Assembly (NCBI GenBank): GCA_947470105.1
Contig: CANISR010000017.1
Location: 1-33,397 of the forward strand
DNA length: 33,397 bases
Reading direction: 5' to 3'
Source of the DNA: Fidelibacterota bacterium
GTDB lineage: Bacteria; Pseudomonadota; Alphaproteobacteria; Rhodospirillales; Rhodospirillaceae
In this document: positions 1 to 6,682 of the stretch, one piece after another
Layout: the number at the start of each line of letters is the position of its first letter
Position numbering within the stretch: the stretch's first letter is position 1
Notes under the pieces: model-generated
Databases searched by the model: none
The model's input: only the letters and a program-made list of their open reading frames with translations
Told to the model about the DNA's origin: nothing
Made by a program: the position numbers and the translations under genes

Positions 1-2102
1 AAGCCGGCGCCCAGGTCGGGGGTGATGACGATGCCGCCCAGGAGCGGCCCGGCGGTGAGGTGCGCCGGGCCGTAGCCGCCACCCGCACCCGCCGCATAAG
101 CCTCCGCCAGGAACGGATTGACCTGGGTCAGCGCCGCCGCCGGCCAGTAGGCCTGGTGGCGGCCGATGTCCTGCAGCGCCGGAAGGCCGCGGTATTCCAG
201 CACGGTGGGATCGAAGGCCAGATCAGTCAGCTTGCGCCGGTCGGCCAGGTCGAAATTGGCTTCGTGGACCCAGCTGCCGATGGTGGCGCTTTCTTCAGGC
301 GTTGGGTGCAGGATCATGGCTTCCACAATGCGCCCGGCCTGGGCCGCCAGTGCCGGGGAGTCATAAGGCGTGTCGCCCAGCAGGGCGTTGACTGCTGCCA
401 GGCCGGCGCGGATGCCGGACTGCAAGCATTCCATCTGGTCGAGCTGGGCCGCGGCCCGGAGGTTCGGCAGCAGCACGGGATTTCCGGCTTCGTCATAGGC
501 CGCGAGGCTGCCCTCCCTGCACATGCAGGCATGCTCCAGCACATCGGGTGTACGCGATAGCAGGCGGCCCAGCGCGAGCCCCGGCCCATCTGTGCCCACG
601 AACGCATCCACCGCGAGGCCTCCGCTGCGCCGGGCGAGGCCCGTGTCGTTGAGGGCGAAGTAGAGCCCGCTCAGGATCACCGGCGAGCCTTCGCGCGCCA
701 GGATGCGGGCCAGCACCGCCTGGATGGTGGCGGCGTAGCCCAGATCCATGAGGGTGACGGTTTGAGGCTTGGCCAGGTCGATCTGCTTGCCGAGACCCTT
801 GAGCAGGTTGCGGCGATGGCCGGCGGAGACCGCCAATACTTTCTCGCGCAATGCGGGCCGGGTGACGATGGCATTCACCAGGGCCGGCAAGGCGCCGTCG
901 CGGTTCAGGTCAAAGCCGGGCATGTCGGCGGGCGCTAATCCGATCTTGTCCAGCACCGCCGCCGACGTCTCGCCCGGCGCGGTCATGATGAAGTCGGCCA
1001 TCAGGCCGAGATCGTCGGGATAGAGGGCCGCCCCGATCACCGCGCGGCGGGAGAGCCAGAGCTCTTCGGTCGCCATGGGAATGCCCAAGGCCTTTGCGGC
1101 CTCCTGAACGATGCCATCCAGGAACCGGCCTTCGCGCATGAGGCCGAACACGCGGGGTGTGCCCCGCGCCTTCGCCGTGCCCACCACCCAGCGGGCAAAC
1201 GCCGCAAAAGGCGGCGCCAAGGCCGACGCACCGATATGCCAATAGGGCCTTGAATCCGCTTTGATGTCGGCCGGCGCCCGGTGGCGCAGGCGCGAGCGTA
1301 AGCCGGTGAGGCCGAAATCCCCCGTGCCGGTCAGCGCGCCGTCCCGGAGCGAAATCTCCGCCGGGAATTCCTTAGCCTGCACCCGCGGCGCAAAATGCCA
1401 TTTGTCGTAATGCACATGAGCGATCTTTCGCGCGGCGCAGGGCGCCACATCAGCCTCGAAGCTGTCCCCGATATGGATTATTTCCCCCGGCGCGACACCG
1501 ATGTCCGCCAGCACCGTGTCGAACAGGTCGCGGTATTTGGGGCGGCCTGCTTCACATGAAACAAACAAGCGGTCGATAGGCGTGGAAAACCCTGCAGCCG
1601 CGAGCAGAGTGCTGATTTCGGCAGTGGTGAAATAAGTGTCCGAGACCAGGATCACTTTGGCTTTGGCGGTGCGCGCCACATCCACGAGCGCGGCAAGGTC
1701 CGGATCAAAGGTCAGTAGCCGTTGCTCGCAGGCCACCTCCGCGGCGGCGCGCGCAGCTACATCAAAGCCGGCGGTGAATAACTGGTCCGGCAGGCCGGCG
1801 TAGATGTCCACGAGTTTCACTTCGCGGTAGCCGGTGGCTGCTTGGGCTTTCTCCCGCGCCGCCCGTTCGCCGCCACGCCGCGCCTCAGCAAAGGCGACAG
1901 CGCTGATACCGGGCGCCAGCTTCCCGGCCGCGCGCAGGTCGCCGCCGAGGAGCAGGAACACATCAGCAGGCTCAGGCACGCGGCGCCACAGCAATGTGTC
2001 GAAGATATCCACCGACAGAACGCGGTACTTGCCGCTGCGCAGGCCTTCCGCAGTCGCGCGCAAGCGCGCGTCGGTGACGTTCAAGTTCGGCGAACTCTGC
2101 AT
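1..2102 (-). CDS. COG5610-type HAD-like hydrolase, C-terminus cut by window edge
   Basis: The reading frame stays open from an ATG at 2102 to the left edge, so about 700 residues are visible and the end is missing. The N-terminal part is a HAD-type domain: VDIFDTLLWR (residues 31-40, with Asp32 at the nucleophile position), ILVSDTYFT (motif II), a Lys in AGRPKYRDLF, and HIGDSFEADV (motif IV). Further on are FGLMREGRFL, the LSRRA segment and TLMDLGYAATIQ, patterns I associate with COG5610, a family often found among surface-polysaccharide genes. Some family members carry a further glycosyltransferase domain, which could lie beyond the edge. The start lies 47 bp after the PanE-like gene on the same strand, so it may be the last gene of the polyamine transcription unit. 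Substrate unknown. Family assignment is fairly secure, function is not. Confidence 0.75.
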   Translation of the reverse strand, partial: MQSSPNLNVTDARLRATAEGLRSGKYRVLSVDIFDTLLWRRVPEPADVFLLLGGDLRAAGKLAPGISAVAFAEARRGGERAAREKAQAATGYREVKLVDIYAGLPDQLFTAGFDVAARAAAEVACEQRLLTFDPDLAALVDVARTAKAKVILVSDTYFTTAEISTLLAAAGFSTPIDRLFVSCEAGRPKYRDLFDTVLADIGVAPGEIIHIGDSFEADVAPCAARKIAHVHYDKWHFAPRVQAKEFPAEISLRDGALTGTGDFGLTGLRSRLRHRAPADIKADSRPYWHIGASALAPPFAAFARWVVGTAKARGTPRVFGLMREGRFLDGIVQEAAKALGIPMATEELWLSRRAVIGAALYPDDLGLMADFIMTAPGETSAAVLDKIGLAPADMPGFDLNRDGALPALVNAIVTRPALREKVLAVSAGHRRNLLKGLGKQIDLAKPQTVTLMDLGYAATIQAVLARILAREGSPVILSGLYFALNDTGLARRSGGLAVDAFVGTDGPGLALGRLLSRTPDVLEHACMCREGSLAAYDEAGNPVLLPNLRAAAQLDQMECLQSGIRAGLAAVNALLGDTPYDSPALAAQAGRIVEAMILHPTPEESATIGSWVHEANFDLADRRKLTDLAFDPTVLEYRGLPALQDIGRHQAYWPAAALTQVNPFLAEAYAAGAGGGYGPAHLTAGPLLGGIVITPDLGAG

Positions 2103-2149
2103 GCTCGGCAAGAAACCCCGGGGAAATGGCGCGGAGCGGAGTGTAACGG

Positions 2150-3124
2150 CTACGCCGGCAAAAGTCCCGCGATGCGGCCCCTGAGGCGCGTCAGGCCGAG
2201 GAAGGCCTTGGTGTGCGGCACAGGCACGCCGGCGCGTTCGGCGATCTCCACCGCGGCTTCGACCACGCTCGCCAGTTCCAAGGGGCGTCCTGCTTCCAGA
2301 TCCTGGAGCAGAGACACCCGCACCGGCGCGTTTTGCCACTTGTCCACGGACAGTGGGCCCGGATCGATTCCCAAGGCCTGCCCGACGGCGCGCATCTCGC
2401 CCAGGACCGTGTTCATGGTCTCGCGCAGGAGGGGTTCGTGCCACATCTGGGTAATGGTGCCGAGCGTCAGGGCGCCCGGCGGGTTGACCGCCACGTTGAC
2501 CGCGAGCTTGGTCCAGATTTCCTTGCGGATATTATCCGTGACCTTGGCGTCGAAGCCGGCGCGGCTGAAGATCTCCGCGATGGGCTCCAGCCCGTCAGTG
2601 TCGTCGCTGGGTCTACCGAATGTGATGCCGTTGGCGTTGTTGTGCAGGATGGTGCCGTCGGCATTGGCGGTGGCGCTGAAATACACCACACCCCAGATCA
2701 CGCGGCTCAGCGGGATCTCCTTCGCCAGGGCCCCGTCCGGGTCCAGGGCTTGCAGGCGCGTGCCCTGCAGGGCGCCGCCGAACCCGTCGAAGAACCACCA
2801 CGGCGCGCCGTTCATGGCAAAGATCACCGGCGTATCCGCCCGGCACAGCGTCGGCAGCTGGCGCGCGATATCGACGAGCTGGTTGTTCTTGGTGGCGACG
2901 ATGACGAGGTCCTGAGGACCGAGGTCCGCGGGGTCGCTGGCGGCACGCACCGGCGCGTGAATTTCCCGACCGAGAGAATTGAGCCGGATGCCGCCGTCAT
3001 TCAGGAGCTTGGCCCGGGCTGGACGCGCCAGGGCGGAAACGTCAAGGCCGGTCTCGGCCAGCCTTGCGGCGATTGTGCCGCCGATGCCGCCGGGTCCGAC
3101 GATGCAGACTTTTTGCATGCTCAT
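2150..3124 (-). CDS. ketopantoate reductase family protein (PanE/ApbA-like)
   Basis: A 324-residue cytosolic NAD(P)H-dependent oxidoreductase. The N-terminus reads VCIVGPGGIGGTIAARLAE (residues 6-24), the glycine-rich Rossmann loop of the PanE/ApbA family. DLVIVATKNNQ follows, and the C-terminal half has the conserved KLAVNVAVNP segment (catalytic Lys region) and the RPLELASVVEA stretch. PanE reduces 2-dehydropantoate to pantoate for coenzyme A. However, the family includes many paralogues acting on other 2-oxo or imine substrates, and no other pantothenate gene is nearby. It follows the deoxyhypusine-synthase-like gene by 19 bp, so they are probably co-transcribed. An alternative start is the Met at 3118. 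Family is clear; the substrate is inference. Confidence 0.85.
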   Translation of the reverse strand: MSMQKVCIVGPGGIGGTIAARLAETGLDVSALARPARAKLLNDGGIRLNSLGREIHAPVRAASDPADLGPQDLVIVATKNNQLVDIARQLPTLCRADTPVIFAMNGAPWWFFDGFGGALQGTRLQALDPDGALAKEIPLSRVIWGVVYFSATANADGTILHNNANGITFGRPSDDTDGLEPIAEIFSRAGFDAKVTDNIRKEIWTKLAVNVAVNPPGALTLGTITQMWHEPLLRETMNTVLGEMRAVGQALGIDPGPLSVDKWQNAPVRVSLLQDLEAGRPLELASVVEAAVEIAERAGVPVPHTKAFLGLTRLRGRIAGLLPA

Positions 3125-3143
3125 CGGACCCGGGGCTTCGGTT

Positions 3144-4235
3144 CTAGTCTTTGAACATCTTGGCGAAGCGACGGGCCTTGCGCTTCTTCCACAGGCCGCG
3201 GTGATAGGCGTCCGAGGCGATCAGCGGCATGACGCTGGAAGCTTCGGCGAACACCATCTGTTCGTAAGCCGTGTCCACCTTGCCCCAGGAATTGGCTTCC
3301 TTGAGGGTCGAGGACGAGCAGGCGCCATCGCGCACATCGGCGACGGTGATCTGCACGGCGTACTTGTGCATCTCGGCTTCGATCCCCAGCACTTCGGCGC
3401 AGACCACGGTGTCCTGGACGAAGTTCTTGGGCACGCCGCCGCCGATCATCATCAGGCCGGTGGTGCCGGCCTTGATCTTGATGTCGGTGAGCTCGCGGAA
3501 GTCGGCGATGGAATCGATGGTGATGTGGCTCTTGGGATTGCGCACCTGGTGCAGCACCAGGCCGAAACCGGCCGAGGAATCCGTGAACGCCGGGCAGAAG
3601 ATCGGCACGTCGTTGTCGTAGGCGACTTCGACCAGCGAATCCTTCTTCCGGTTCTTCTTGCCCTTCAGCCAGGCGCCCATCTGGCGGATGAAAGCGCGGC
3701 TCGAATACGGGCCCGCTTTCATGCTGTCGGCAATCTCGCCGATGGTGGCGTCGCAGTGTTGGAGCTCTTCCTCATCGATATAGGTATCGTAGATGCGGTC
3801 GATGTAGAGGTCGCGCAGCTGGGTGTCGTCGTTGTACTGCGAGCCCTGATAGTGCTTGAAACCGAGGGCTTCGAAGAAATCCATGTCGACGATGGCGGCG
3901 CCCGTGGAAACGATGGCGTCGACCATGCCGTAGCGGACCATGTCGCGGTACACATGCATGCAGCCGCCGGCGGAGGTGGAGCCCGCGAGCGTCAGCACGA
4001 TGGAGCAGCTGGGGTCGCCCAGCATCAGGTTGAACATCTGCGCCGCGCGCCCCGTGTCGCGCGAAGTGAACGACATCTTGCCATAGGCGTCGATGATCGG
4101 ACGCGCGTCGAACTTGGTGATGTCGATGTGCTCGACCGGCGTCGACAGCAGCATGGCCTTGCGGTTGGAGCCCTTATTCTTCGGGCCCAACTTAGGGGCG
4201 GATTTCTTGGAGGATTTTTTCTTGGGCGCGGCCAT
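3144..4235 (-). CDS. deoxyhypusine synthase family protein (probable homospermidine synthase-type)
   Basis: A 363-residue member of the deoxyhypusine synthase family, counted from the ATG that begins MAAPKKKSSKK. An in-frame ATG at 4268 would add 11 residues, and neither start has a convincing Shine-Dalgarno. The family binds NAD and moves an aminobutyl group from spermidine through an imine on a lysine. That lysine is present in SWGK (about Lys319). Other conserved pieces are TLAGSTSAGGCMHVYRD, PIFCPAFTDSSAGF and MMIGGGVPKNFVQD. Bacteria lack the eIF5A target, so the acceptor is more likely putrescine, giving homospermidine, or another amine. Its position directly downstream of an ornithine decarboxylase supports a polyamine role. 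The first 25 residues are lysine-rich and probably disordered. Family is certain; exact reaction is inferred. Confidence 0.88.
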   Translation of the reverse strand: MAAPKKKSSKKSAPKLGPKNKGSNRKAMLLSTPVEHIDITKFDARPIIDAYGKMSFTSRDTGRAAQMFNLMLGDPSCSIVLTLAGSTSAGGCMHVYRDMVRYGMVDAIVSTGAAIVDMDFFEALGFKHYQGSQYNDDTQLRDLYIDRIYDTYIDEEELQHCDATIGEIADSMKAGPYSSRAFIRQMGAWLKGKKNRKKDSLVEVAYDNDVPIFCPAFTDSSAGFGLVLHQVRNPKSHITIDSIADFRELTDIKIKAGTTGLMMIGGGVPKNFVQDTVVCAEVLGIEAEMHKYAVQITVADVRDGACSSSTLKEANSWGKVDTAYEQMVFAEASSVMPLIASDAYHRGLWKKRKARRFAKMFKD

Positions 4236-4316
4236 GGTGAGGCGTCCATCTACTAGGGTTGCGAACATAGGAAATCCGCCCGGGGCGATCTCGGGGCGGT
4301 TTATGGCAAATTCTCA

Positions 4317-4350
4317 CCCGCACGTCGCTACTTTCGTAGCGGCGTGCGGG
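4317..4350 (-). other. intercistronic stem-loop between decarboxylase and DHS-like genes
   Basis: A near-perfect inverted repeat: arm 4317-4331, loop TTTC (4332-4335), arm 4336-4350. The 15 base pairs include one position that is T opposite G, which in RNA is a wobble on one strand. It starts seven bases after the decarboxylase stop codon. On the minus-strand transcript it is not followed by a run of U, so it does not look like a classical intrinsic terminator. It may set mRNA stability or lower downstream expression. A second, weaker repeat (CCGCCC and GGGCGG) lies at about 4276-4300. Confidence 0.6.
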
Positions 4351-4356
4351 GAGAGG

Positions 4357-5739
4357 CTATTTTAGGTCAAGAGGCGCGGATTCGGCATTACCGTCCGCTG
4401 ACATTGAGTCCGCGGACTGAGCCGACTCGGCGTTCAGGGTGTGGCCTGACGACACCACGCGCAGGTTGCCCCGGCGGCGCTGCGGGCGCGTATCGGAGGC
4501 CTGGGCCGCGGCTTCCGGCCACACGGTCGCGATCTGGGACGAATGGAAGCCGTTGAACCGGGTCTGCATGGTCGAACCGTAGGACCCAAGCATGCCGATC
4601 TCGATCCAGTCGCCTTCCTGGGTGTCTTCCGGGAGCATGAAGGGCCCCTTCATCTTGTCCAGGCTGTCGCAGGTGGGGCCGTAGAAGCTGTACGGCACCA
4701 TCTTCTCGGACGGCGTGCGCATATTGGGTGCGCTGGAGTTCTTGCCTGCCCGGCTGAGCGGACGCACCAGACGGACCGGGAAACGCCAGTTGAGGGCGCC
4801 GGCGTCGAACAGGCTGCCGTAGGTGCCGTCGTTGATGTAGAGGCGCCGGCCCTTACGCAGCGAGACGCGCGCGAGCATGGCGCCGCCGGCCGCGACCATC
4901 GCACGGCCCGGTTCACACCACAGCTCGGCCCCGGCGGCGACGCCGATATTGCCGATGATCGGCTGGGCGGCCTCGTTGATCGCCTGCATGTAATTTTCCA
5001 GCGGCGGCGGGGTCATGTTCGGGTAGTCGGCGGGAAAACCGCCGCCCACGTCGATGATGTCCACGCGCACTTTCGCCTTGCTGATGATGTCGGCGGCGCG
5101 GCCCAGGGCGGACTTGTACGCCACAGGGTCCATGCACTGGGAGCCGACGTGGAAGCAGACACCGATCCGGTGGGCCACCTTGCGGGCATGGCGCAGCAGG
5201 TCGGCGGCCGTCGCAGGGGCAGCGCCGAATTTGCCGGACAGGTCATAGGCCGCAACGTTGCCCGAGACCGCCAGGCGGATCATCAGGGTGAGGTCCTTGG
5301 CCGACTTGGTCTCTTCCAGGATCTTCATGAGCTCGCCCGAAGAATCGAGCGCGAATGTCCGCACGCCGAGCTTATAGGCCAGGCGGATGGCTTCGCGGCT
5401 CTTCACCGGGTGCATGAAGTGGAGCTCGGCGCTCTTGGGGAACAGGCCTTTGATCAGGCGCACTTCGTCCAGCGACGCCACGTCGTATTGACGGATGCCG
5501 GCGGCGTACATGTGACGCAGGAATTCTTCGCCCGGGTTGCACTTCACGGCGTAGAGCACCTTGCCCGGGAACTGGGCCAGGAACTTCTGGGCCTGGGCAC
5601 GGATCGGCTCCGGGAAAATGCACTGGACCGGCGCCTCGGGCTTCAGCCGCTTGGCGACGTCATCGACCGAGCGGTAGAGCGCTTCGGGATTGTCGGTCTG
5701 GTGGGGCTTTTCGAAGGAGCGCGTCTTGTTCTCGTACAT
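4357..5739 (-). CDS. ornithine/diamino acid decarboxylase, PLP fold type III (alanine racemase fold)
   Basis: A 460-residue PLP enzyme that should decarboxylate ornithine to putrescine, the first step of polyamine synthesis. YAVKCNP holds the PLP-binding lysine (Lys66). HVGSQ (197-201), DVGGGFP (230-236) and CEPGRAM (275-281) bind the cofactor phosphate and ring. GPTCDSLD carries the catalytic Cys357 and Asp358 contributed across the dimer. Beyond about residue 405 is an acidic, Ser/Ala/Asp-rich tail of some 55 residues not expected in the compact family fold. The start at 5739 (MYENKTRSFE) is preferred over a GTG-type upstream extension because homologues begin close to here and AAGAGAGA lies just upstream. 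Lysine could be an alternative substrate, as in some members. The gene is preceded by an unusual leader with its own small ORF. Confidence 0.92.
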   Translation of the reverse strand: MYENKTRSFEKPHQTDNPEALYRSVDDVAKRLKPEAPVQCIFPEPIRAQAQKFLAQFPGKVLYAVKCNPGEEFLRHMYAAGIRQYDVASLDEVRLIKGLFPKSAELHFMHPVKSREAIRLAYKLGVRTFALDSSGELMKILEETKSAKDLTLMIRLAVSGNVAAYDLSGKFGAAPATAADLLRHARKVAHRIGVCFHVGSQCMDPVAYKSALGRAADIISKAKVRVDIIDVGGGFPADYPNMTPPPLENYMQAINEAAQPIIGNIGVAAGAELWCEPGRAMVAAGGAMLARVSLRKGRRLYINDGTYGSLFDAGALNWRFPVRLVRPLSRAGKNSSAPNMRTPSEKMVPYSFYGPTCDSLDKMKGPFMLPEDTQEGDWIEIGMLGSYGSTMQTRFNGFHSSQIATVWPEAAAQASDTRPQRRRGNLRVVSSGHTLNAESAQSADSMSADGNAESAPLDLK

Positions 5740-5759
5740 TTCTCTCTTGATCCAGCAAG

Positions 5760-5983
5760 GCCGCTTTGGCGGCGTCAATCATCAGCCCGCCCGGGGAAAC
5801 CGGTCGGACGCCACGTCAACAATGGAAGGGGGTTTCAATCCCGAATGACGTCGAACCTGGAGATGACCACGAGGTCGTGGCCATCCCAGGCGATATGCCT
5901 GCAATGGACGAGGGCCGCCGGGACGCGGGCGGTTCGGAGGAAATTGGTCTTGCGGGTAGGTAGGGGCACTGCACGGCCTCCTT
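5760..5983 (-). promoter_or_regulatory. candidate regulatory leader of the ornithine decarboxylase (speF-motif-like position)
   Basis: The roughly 230 bases before the decarboxylase hold several inverted repeats readable on the minus strand. Repeats lie at 5887-5901 (five base pairs, five-base loop), 5867-5880 (CCACGA and TCGTGG), 5830-5842 (GGG and CCC around the small-ORF stop), 5771-5776 with 5807-5812 (GGCGTC and GACGCC), and 5760-5773 (GCCGC, loop TTTG, GCGGC). The last two share bases 5771-5773 and cannot form together; the second ends about a dozen bases before the decarboxylase Shine-Dalgarno. Alphaproteobacterial ornithine decarboxylase genes are known to carry a conserved upstream RNA called the speF motif. 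I infer that this may be a member but cannot align it here. Confidence 0.5.
5835..5969 (-). CDS. putative 44-residue leader peptide upstream of the ornithine decarboxylase
   Basis: A short ORF starts with GTG at 5969 and ends with TGA at 5835, 96 bases before the decarboxylase start. It has the Shine-Dalgarno AAGGAGG at 5977-5983, seven bases from the GTG, better than that of most genes in this window. The peptide begins MPLPTRKTNFLRTARVP, has a central HCRHIAWDGHDLVVIS (residues 22-37) and ends RFDVIRD. It uses CTA once and AGG twice, codons that look uncommon in this GC-rich sequence. In Escherichia coli speF, translation of a 34-residue leader (SpeFL) senses ornithine, so a leader-peptide role is plausible. 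The sequences are not obviously alike. No signal peptide or membrane segment is visible. It may be a regulatory uORF or a small functional protein. Confidence 0.55.
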   Translation of the reverse strand: MPLPTRKTNFLRTARVPAALVHCRHIAWDGHDLVVISRFDVIRD

Positions 5984-6230
5984 TATCAATTAGACGAACA
6001 AACAGTCCAACCAAGTAAAGGACGCTTACGTCGTTGCTTAACGGCTGATTGCTTTAGGCACGTGCGCGTACGTCTGGTTTCGCATTTACTCCTATTAGGG
6101 GGGATTGCAAGTAAAAATCCCCTTTGGGATCAATTATTTTCCCGTACGGTGCCGCGACAACGCACCGCGCTTGGAGTCATGGTGTGCTGACCGGCGCCGC
6201 GCAGGGGCGCACTCAAGGGGGAACACGACG
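5984..6230. other. gap between the polyamine leader and the MAPEG gene
   Basis: The 491-base space between the decarboxylase and MAPEG start codons must carry two divergent promoters. Beyond the leader described separately, this half is noticeably more AT-rich than its surroundings (around 5980-6010 and 6080-6145). It has a short repeat ATCCC-CTTT-GGGAT at 6116-6129. No -35/-10 pair is convincing on either strand. No further gene seen. Confidence 0.4.
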
Positions 6231-6626
6231 ATGCCGATTCAATTTCCATTCACCACGCTGGTCGCCGTCGCAGCGCTCGGCGTTTATGTCTGGCTGGCCA
6301 TGTGGGTGGGAAAAGCCCGCGGAAAATATGGTGTGGTGGCGCCCGCCGAGGATGGCCCGCCGGAATTCCGCCGCATCCTGCGCGCCCATATGAACACGCT
6401 CGAGCAGATCGTTTTGTTCCTGCCGGCGCTGGTCATGTTCGCCGTCGCCTGGGGCGATCAGGTCGCCGCCGCCATCGGCGTGCTGTGGCCGGTGGGCCGG
6501 GTGCTCTACGCCCTCGGTTACGCCAAGGCCGCCGAAAAACGCGGGCCCGGCTTCGGCCTTTCGTTCCTCTCGTCCTCGATTCTCTGGCTGGGCGCACTGG
6601 TGAGCGCGGTGATGACTCTTGTGTAA
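6231..6626 (+). CDS. MAPEG family membrane protein
   Basis: A 131-residue integral membrane protein. The start MPIQFPFTTL is chosen because AAGGGGGA lies about eight bases upstream; a longer in-frame ORF back to 6105 has no such signal. Four hydrophobic segments are visible, at about residues 7-24, 58-75, 78-96 and 112-130. Between the first two is VGKARGKYGVVAPAEDGPPEFRR followed by RAHMNTLEQ. The Arg-Ala-His-x-Asn-x-x-Glu pattern is the MAPEG hallmark (membrane-associated proteins in eicosanoid and glutathione metabolism). Bacterial members often bind glutathione or have unknown substrates. The gene stands alone, between the polyamine leader and the convergent phosphofructokinase. Family assignment is good, function unknown. 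Confidence 0.85.
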   Translation: MPIQFPFTTLVAVAALGVYVWLAMWVGKARGKYGVVAPAEDGPPEFRRILRAHMNTLEQIVLFLPALVMFAVAWGDQVAAAIGVLWPVGRVLYALGYAKAAEKRGPGFGLSFLSSSILWLGALVSAVMTLV

Positions 6627-6682
6627 TGCCGGCTTCCGACCGGCCGGCGTCATCCCGGCCGGGCGCGAAATCCTCGCGTAGG

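Noticed and set aside
2979-4256. 425-residue open frame on the plus strand
   Set aside because: Antisense of the DHS-like gene, with repetitive GV/VD/HH composition and no motif.
5972-5974. alternative GTG start for the leader ORF
   Set aside because: It is in another frame and only two bases from the Shine-Dalgarno, so 5969 is better placed.
4543-6018. 491-residue open frame on the plus strand
   Set aside because: It lies antisense to the ornithine decarboxylase and its leader. Composition is rich in Val, Gly, Arg and His without motifs, as expected from the opposite strand of a GC-rich gene.
6105-6230. 42-residue N-terminal extension of the MAPEG protein
   Set aside because: The downstream ATG has a good ribosome-binding site and gives the family length; the extension is Arg-rich without conservation cues.
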